Part shown: piece by piece, positions 54,601-60,600 of the stretch
How positions within the stretch are numbered: the first letter of the stretch is position 1
Layout: each line of letters begins with the position of its first letter
Source: Symsagittifera roscoffensis
Taxonomy: Eukaryota > Xenacoelomorpha > Acoela > Convolutidae
Direction: 5' to 3'
Assembly (NCBI RefSeq): GCF_963678635.1
Contig: NC_087070.1
Coordinates: 27,402,057-27,466,056 of the forward strand
DNA: 64,000 bases
The notes under the pieces: generated by a model
Seen by the model: the letters and a program-made list of their open reading frames with translations, nothing else
Told to the model about the DNA's origin: nothing
The model's database searches: none
Position numbers and translations under genes: made by a program

Positions 54601-57600
54601 ACTTCAATTTCCTTATTCAAAGGAAACCAAAGTCAGCTTTCGAACAGAGAACGTAAAAAGGTCACAAACGTGATTGTCTTCTATTTTTGAAAGTGGAATT
54701 AAATAATCAGATTTCCAAGCGGAGTTAAAAAGTTGTATCTTGATCCAGTTTTCTCAAATTGGGTGAATTTTATCAAAAAAGCGTCACGCCTAAAGTGTTT
54801 TTGAAAATAAAAGACTGTTTTGCCATATCATTTGTAAAGTAGACTGGTTGTGTAAACAACGTACCCAACAGGATCTCTGAATCTTTTTCTCAAATCTACA
54901 TTCATTCAACCGAGAGAACAGACCCTATTTGAGCTTATTTGCTTTTCAAGTACCCGTTCTACTCACCCTTGCGATAAGCAGGGGTGTATTAACTGTTTTT
55001 TAGAGTTTTATCCCGTAAGTTTGTTTGTTGACAGAATTGTCAACATTATGTATGGTAAATTTAGAGTCATTTCATATTGAATTTAAACTTCTTTACGTCT
55101 CCGGCACACTTGGTCTGGTGGTAACGATTACGCCTAGGACGGCAAAGGTCGTGGGTTCGAATCTGATGAAAAGTCCTGTTTTTTTTCGAACCAGAAATTT
55201 TCCGTTTTAAAAAAAAATTTGGCATGGTGCTTGTTTGCTTATGTTTTGTCGGCTTAATTGGCACATCGTTGAATTGTTTTTTGTTTTGCTGTACGCAAGT
55301 TTTTTTTTGCTTCAAGTGTTTTGATTGATTTTTGCTCTTCGTAATTTAACTAGTCCTGACTTCGTATTTTTCCTTCTTTTTTTCAAGAGTCATGAACGTA
55401 ATGAATGCTCTTATATAGGTCTTGGTAATTTTTCTAGTTCTTGATGAAATAGAAATAATCAAAATTCAAACCATGAAAAATCAAATTTTAGCTTGAGAAA
55501 ATCTTTACAAGTTCACTTCATTTTCTTTATTGAAAAGTAAAAAGGTAACAAAAAACATGATCGACTTCTTATTTTAAAATTGGGTAAGCTTTATCAAAAA
55601 AGTGTCAATCATAAATTGTTCTTGAAGTTCAAAAAGATTTAATGTCATATACTTTTTTCTGTTTCTTTGTGTTCATGAATCTTCAACTGTCTGTTGGCTG
55701 TTTTTTTGCTTAAAATATTGTTTTGCCCAAATAATTTCGGCTGTTTTTTTATTGACTTAGTGACCTAATTTTTATTTGTTTCAAGGGAATCAAAAAGTTT
55801 CATGCTCACCTCAGGAGCGCGCACATTGCTAAATTTGTTAATAGAAAATATAGTTTTTCATGGCAACGTTTTTTCTTAGGCTTATTGTTTTTTTGTTTTT
55901 TTTATGCCTAATCGGCGTATTTTCTTGTTGGATGTGCGAAACTGTTTTTTTTGCGTGTGAGTTTTTTGAGGAGGTAATTTAATGATTTTTAAGGGAGGTT
56001 TTTAAGAGTAATGAACATACCAAGTCTTTTTGATTTTTTTTCAGGAAAAAGTCGTAATTTGCTGTAATAACTACAGATGTGGATTCATACATTTTAATAC
56101 ATTTTTGAATGCCTTTATTTATATATGCGCTTTTTGAATTTGATTGAATTTCATCTGAAAAAAGGTACGTAAATAGTACTCTTCAAATACGAAGTGGCGC
56201 GAAAAACATGAAAAATTTCTAGTTTCGAAAGTGGTATTTAATTTTTAGGTTCCCAGCGGAATAAAACTTTTTTATTGGTCCAGTTTTGTCAAGTTAGGTT
56301 TGTGTTATCAAAAAAGTGCCAGCCATAAGTTTTTCTAGAATTTCAAAAAGCTTCAGGGGCATCTTTTTTTTCTCAGATTTTCGAAAGATGAAATTTTTTC
56401 AGCAAATTGTTCTTTTTTCTGTTTACTTGCATTCATTGCTCTTTTCTATATTTTTTGTATTAACTGTTTCTGCTCATAAATTGTCAGCTTTGTTACCGTT
56501 TTGGTTCGTTCGAAATGTAACTTTCAGTTGTCTTATTTGTCACGTTTTTTTTTAAAGTGATCTTTTGTCAAGACGAAGATAAGAAAATTTTTGAGACTTT
56601 TTGCAGGCTCCAATTCAAAGCTTCGCAGTTCTTCGGTGGAGTTGGTTAGATTCTGGAGTGCACTGGGATACCTGGTGGTGTATGCCAGTGCCAGACCCAA
56701 CATCATGAAGGAGCGAGTGAAGAGCTGGCTGGACGCTCATGGGTTCCCGCCGTCTATCTGTCTGTTTGTAGAGGGACTTAGTACCCCGGAGAAAAACATG
56801 ACGAAGAAGGCTAATCTACTGAAGCAACTGAAAGAAAATTTAGACCTGACGTACTTCGCAGCTTACGGATCCCAAAAAGATCTAGCAATGTACTTGAAGC
56901 TGGGCATTACCCAGGAGCGGCTGTTTATTTTCCCGGATCGACTTGCAGCATCTCCTAGGTCCAAAAATGTGGCTCAGTCTCTGGCAAATTGTGAGATAAT
57001 ATCCAAAAATGGCATTCCAGCACACGTGGCCAATCTGAGGTTGAAGTCGAAACAGTTGACATCCAAAAGTCCACTTCACTTTGCAATACAGGTTATTTTG
57101 ACTTTTGGTGTTATCCTAGCTAGTGAAAACGGGAAAACTTTTTCACACCAGTGAGGTTGAATAAATATGTTCGATTTCCAGTATCAGCAATAACCATATT
57201 TAGGCTTGTAACTGAAGGAACTGCAGTTACTGGACAAAAAAAAACTTTTTTCATTATCATTTGGTCGAATGAACGAATGTTTTCTCCACAACTACTTCAC
57301 ATACAGGGTTGAAACTTTGACAATTGGTTGCGTAGCGTAATAGTATGACTATTTTTTTCCAACCTAAGTCGAAAATAATGGTACCACTTATGGTGGTGTT
57401 TTTGCGGTTTTTTGATAGAATGTGCTTTGACATATATTACTATGACTGTCGAATATGCCTAAATTATAGCTTTACGTCAGATCTTTCTATCACATCACGC
57501 AGAAAAAACACATATTTGAAAACAAAACTTTTTGTAGTTTTTTAAAGACTATAGTCGGAATATTCTGTGCACAGTAACCGGCTTTCCTTGTTTATTTTAA

Positions 57601-60600
57601 TAATAAGTTTAAAAAATTAACGGGCCTAAACAAAAACTTAAACAATTAATTTTAATTATCGGGCCTATGTAATAATTATTGAAACATTTTATCTGTTGTT
57701 TCTGCGCAGTATAAGAAAAAGCCAAGTTTATTTAGCTTCATAATGTTTGAATAATTAATATCTAGGCCCGAAAATGAAAATTGATTGTTTGTTTCTGAGT
57801 AATTTTCTTTATTTTTTAAAATAAACAAGAATAGCCGGTTACTGTGCAAAGAGCACAGAATATTCCGACTATAGTCTTTGAAAAACTACAAAAAAGGTTA
57901 GTTTTCAAATAAGTGATTTTTTTGCGTGGTGTGATAAAAAAGATCTGACGTAAAACTATAATTTAGGCGTATTTAAAAGTCATAGCAATATATGCAAATT
58001 GGACCAAAAATTTTTGGAGGAAAATGAAGAAAAACAAAGAAATATATAACTTTTCCACTAAGTTTTCAGGGCTTAAATTCAATTCAGCGTAGTTAAGCCT
58101 GCTAGTTTGCTGTTTTCGCTCTAAAGTTTTAAACCAGTTTTCTTGATACTGAGAAATTTGGTTGAAAATTCGAATTACGACTGAAAGGGCTTCAATGTGA
58201 TATATCACTCGACCTATTCACATTGATTGTTTTGTGGTACCTGTTTTTGAGTGGAGAAAAAAAACAAAAAGAAAAAACTAAAATACCCGAATGCAAATCC
58301 TGCGCATTGTTTAAGTGGTCGGAACAACAAGGATGACCGGTTGCGGTGGAAGTAGCAAAAAATTTAAAAAAATCATAATAATGAGAAAACTAAAAAAAAA
58401 GTTTCCTTCGTTTCAATCAGTTTTTTTTATTCGTGGTATGACAAAAAGACTTGAACGCAATCTTAAATTGTAAGCAAATTAGTCGATCATAATGCTAAAT
58501 TATGTGTTTAAGCTCACTTTTCTTTTAAAAACCAAATTTTAGGGCCCAATTTGAATTATAAGGTTTGGACTGTTATAAAACTATAACAATGTCACGATCT
58601 CCTTAGTCGCTCAAAATTTGGTGAGAACTCCAAAACATTCCAAAGCGGAAGTTCTCGACACTGGAAACACTTTTTGAATTTCAAGAGTTCGAATCAGTTC
58701 TGAAAGGGCTTGAATATGATAATATAACACTCAACCCATTGCGATTATTAATTTTGGTTATTATAAATTAAAGCACATTTCAATGGTTAAACAAAAAAGG
58801 CTTTCCTGCGAGTTCCGATCTTTGACTAGTCTTGCTGACTTTCCTCAATACTTTTGGACATTTTTCTAAGAAGTATACGGAATTTTGCAAACGCGGCACG
58901 CCTGTTTTTGAGAAAAGTAACATTCCGCGTGAGGAGACTGCGTAATACATGGATGTCGTTAGCATTTTTTCTGGTCTGAATTCGTTTCAAATGTTCCGCC
59001 ACATTGTCTACCGCTTAAGTTTTGCCATTTCTGCCTAACATTTTTGCGTAAGATAGCATTATTTCCCCCCTGAATTTTTTGTATAAATTTTTATTTTAAA
59101 AACTTTTATAATTCTAGCTTTCATTGACTGGACAATTTTGGTTCTAGTTATTTGTTTCTTCCCTAAACATGACTACTTTACATGATTCGTCTCTCTTTAC
59201 TGTTTGCGAATATTCGTAGCATTTAGCCTTCACATATGTGAAGGCCGGAACTTAAGAAGTAGTACAAAACCACGCCTAAAATCTGCTTACCTTGTGTGTG
59301 ACGTAGCGATAAGTTTGTGCCGATAAGCAAATGCAAATAGCCTTAATAAGTGACTAATTTTCTGATAAAAATAGGGTTGATTGATTTTTTGGGCTATTTG
59401 GCAAAGCCCAGAATGTTCCGACTGTCCCTTAATTCATATCGAATAGTTTTTGGGAAGGAAAATATTGAAAACCTATAAATTTTGGACAAAATCAAAGTGT
59501 GAAATTTTGAGTCGTACGAAAATAATACGACCAATTAGCTAGCCTCAATTCAATTTGGATCAGTTTTGTTGAGCGAGATACTTTGTCACGCATAAACAAT
59601 TCGCGTTACGGATTCAGCATTATGAATAAACTCTTCAAAGCGCGCCTAATTTAGTCCAGAACATGGCCGATTTGGCAATTTTCAATTCTGAAGTTTTACA
59701 AAAACCAGAGGTAAAATATCTTTTTGAATTTGAACTCAGGAAGTCGATATGTTTACAGGGTTTTTAAAAAAATTTTGTTGAAAACTATTATTTCGATCGG
59801 CGAAAATTGACTGTTTAAAAAAAACCATACCAAGCATAAATATTCCGTTTTCTTCGAAAGTCGGAACAACGAGCTTTCTCCAACCAATTTGGAACGTTTT
59901 CTAAATAGGATTAAATCTATGCTCACGCATTAATAGCGCGAAATATATCGCGCGTTAATTGTCCCAAATTGGCAAAAATGGCAATTTTTAAACCCCCATA
60001 ATTTTACAAAAATGATCAAAATTTTCAAATTTAAGCTCAAGACAACAATACCGTTTGAATGATATTTAAAAAATTCCGTCAAAAATGGTTAGTTAAATAG
60101 TCTTTTTAAAAAGTTAAAAATGGTTAGTTAAAAAAATCCGTCTGAAGAAACCCACTTCCGTCTGAAGAACAAAAGTGGGTCTGAAGAAACCCACTCCGAG
60201 CACAAACATTCCGTTACTTTCGTTACGAAAGTCGGGACAATGATTTCTTTTTTGCTCCAATTTCTGAACAATTTATCGACATATTCAGAGCTTCAAATTT
60301 TTTATACCCCATTGAAGATATCGTATTCCTGAGTTCAAATGTAAAAAAAATAGTTCACTCCGATTATTTTTAGTAAAGACTGGGGGTTTGAAAATTGCCA
60401 AATTTGCTATGTTCTGGACTAAATTATGCGCGTTTTGAAGAGTTTATTCATAATGCTGAGAGCGTAACGCGAATTATTTATGCATGGTGATCTATCCCGC
60501 ACAACAAAATCGTTCCACATTGAACTGAGGCTAATTGGTCGTATTAATTTTGTACGACTCAAAATTTTACACTTCGATATTGTCCAAAATGTATAGGTTT

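Noticed and set aside
49104-55174. Seven apparent tRNA genes
   Set aside because: A- and B-boxes are present, but T-stem and acceptor halves do not pair, and all copies sit in a tandem repeat. They are tRNA-derived SINE heads.
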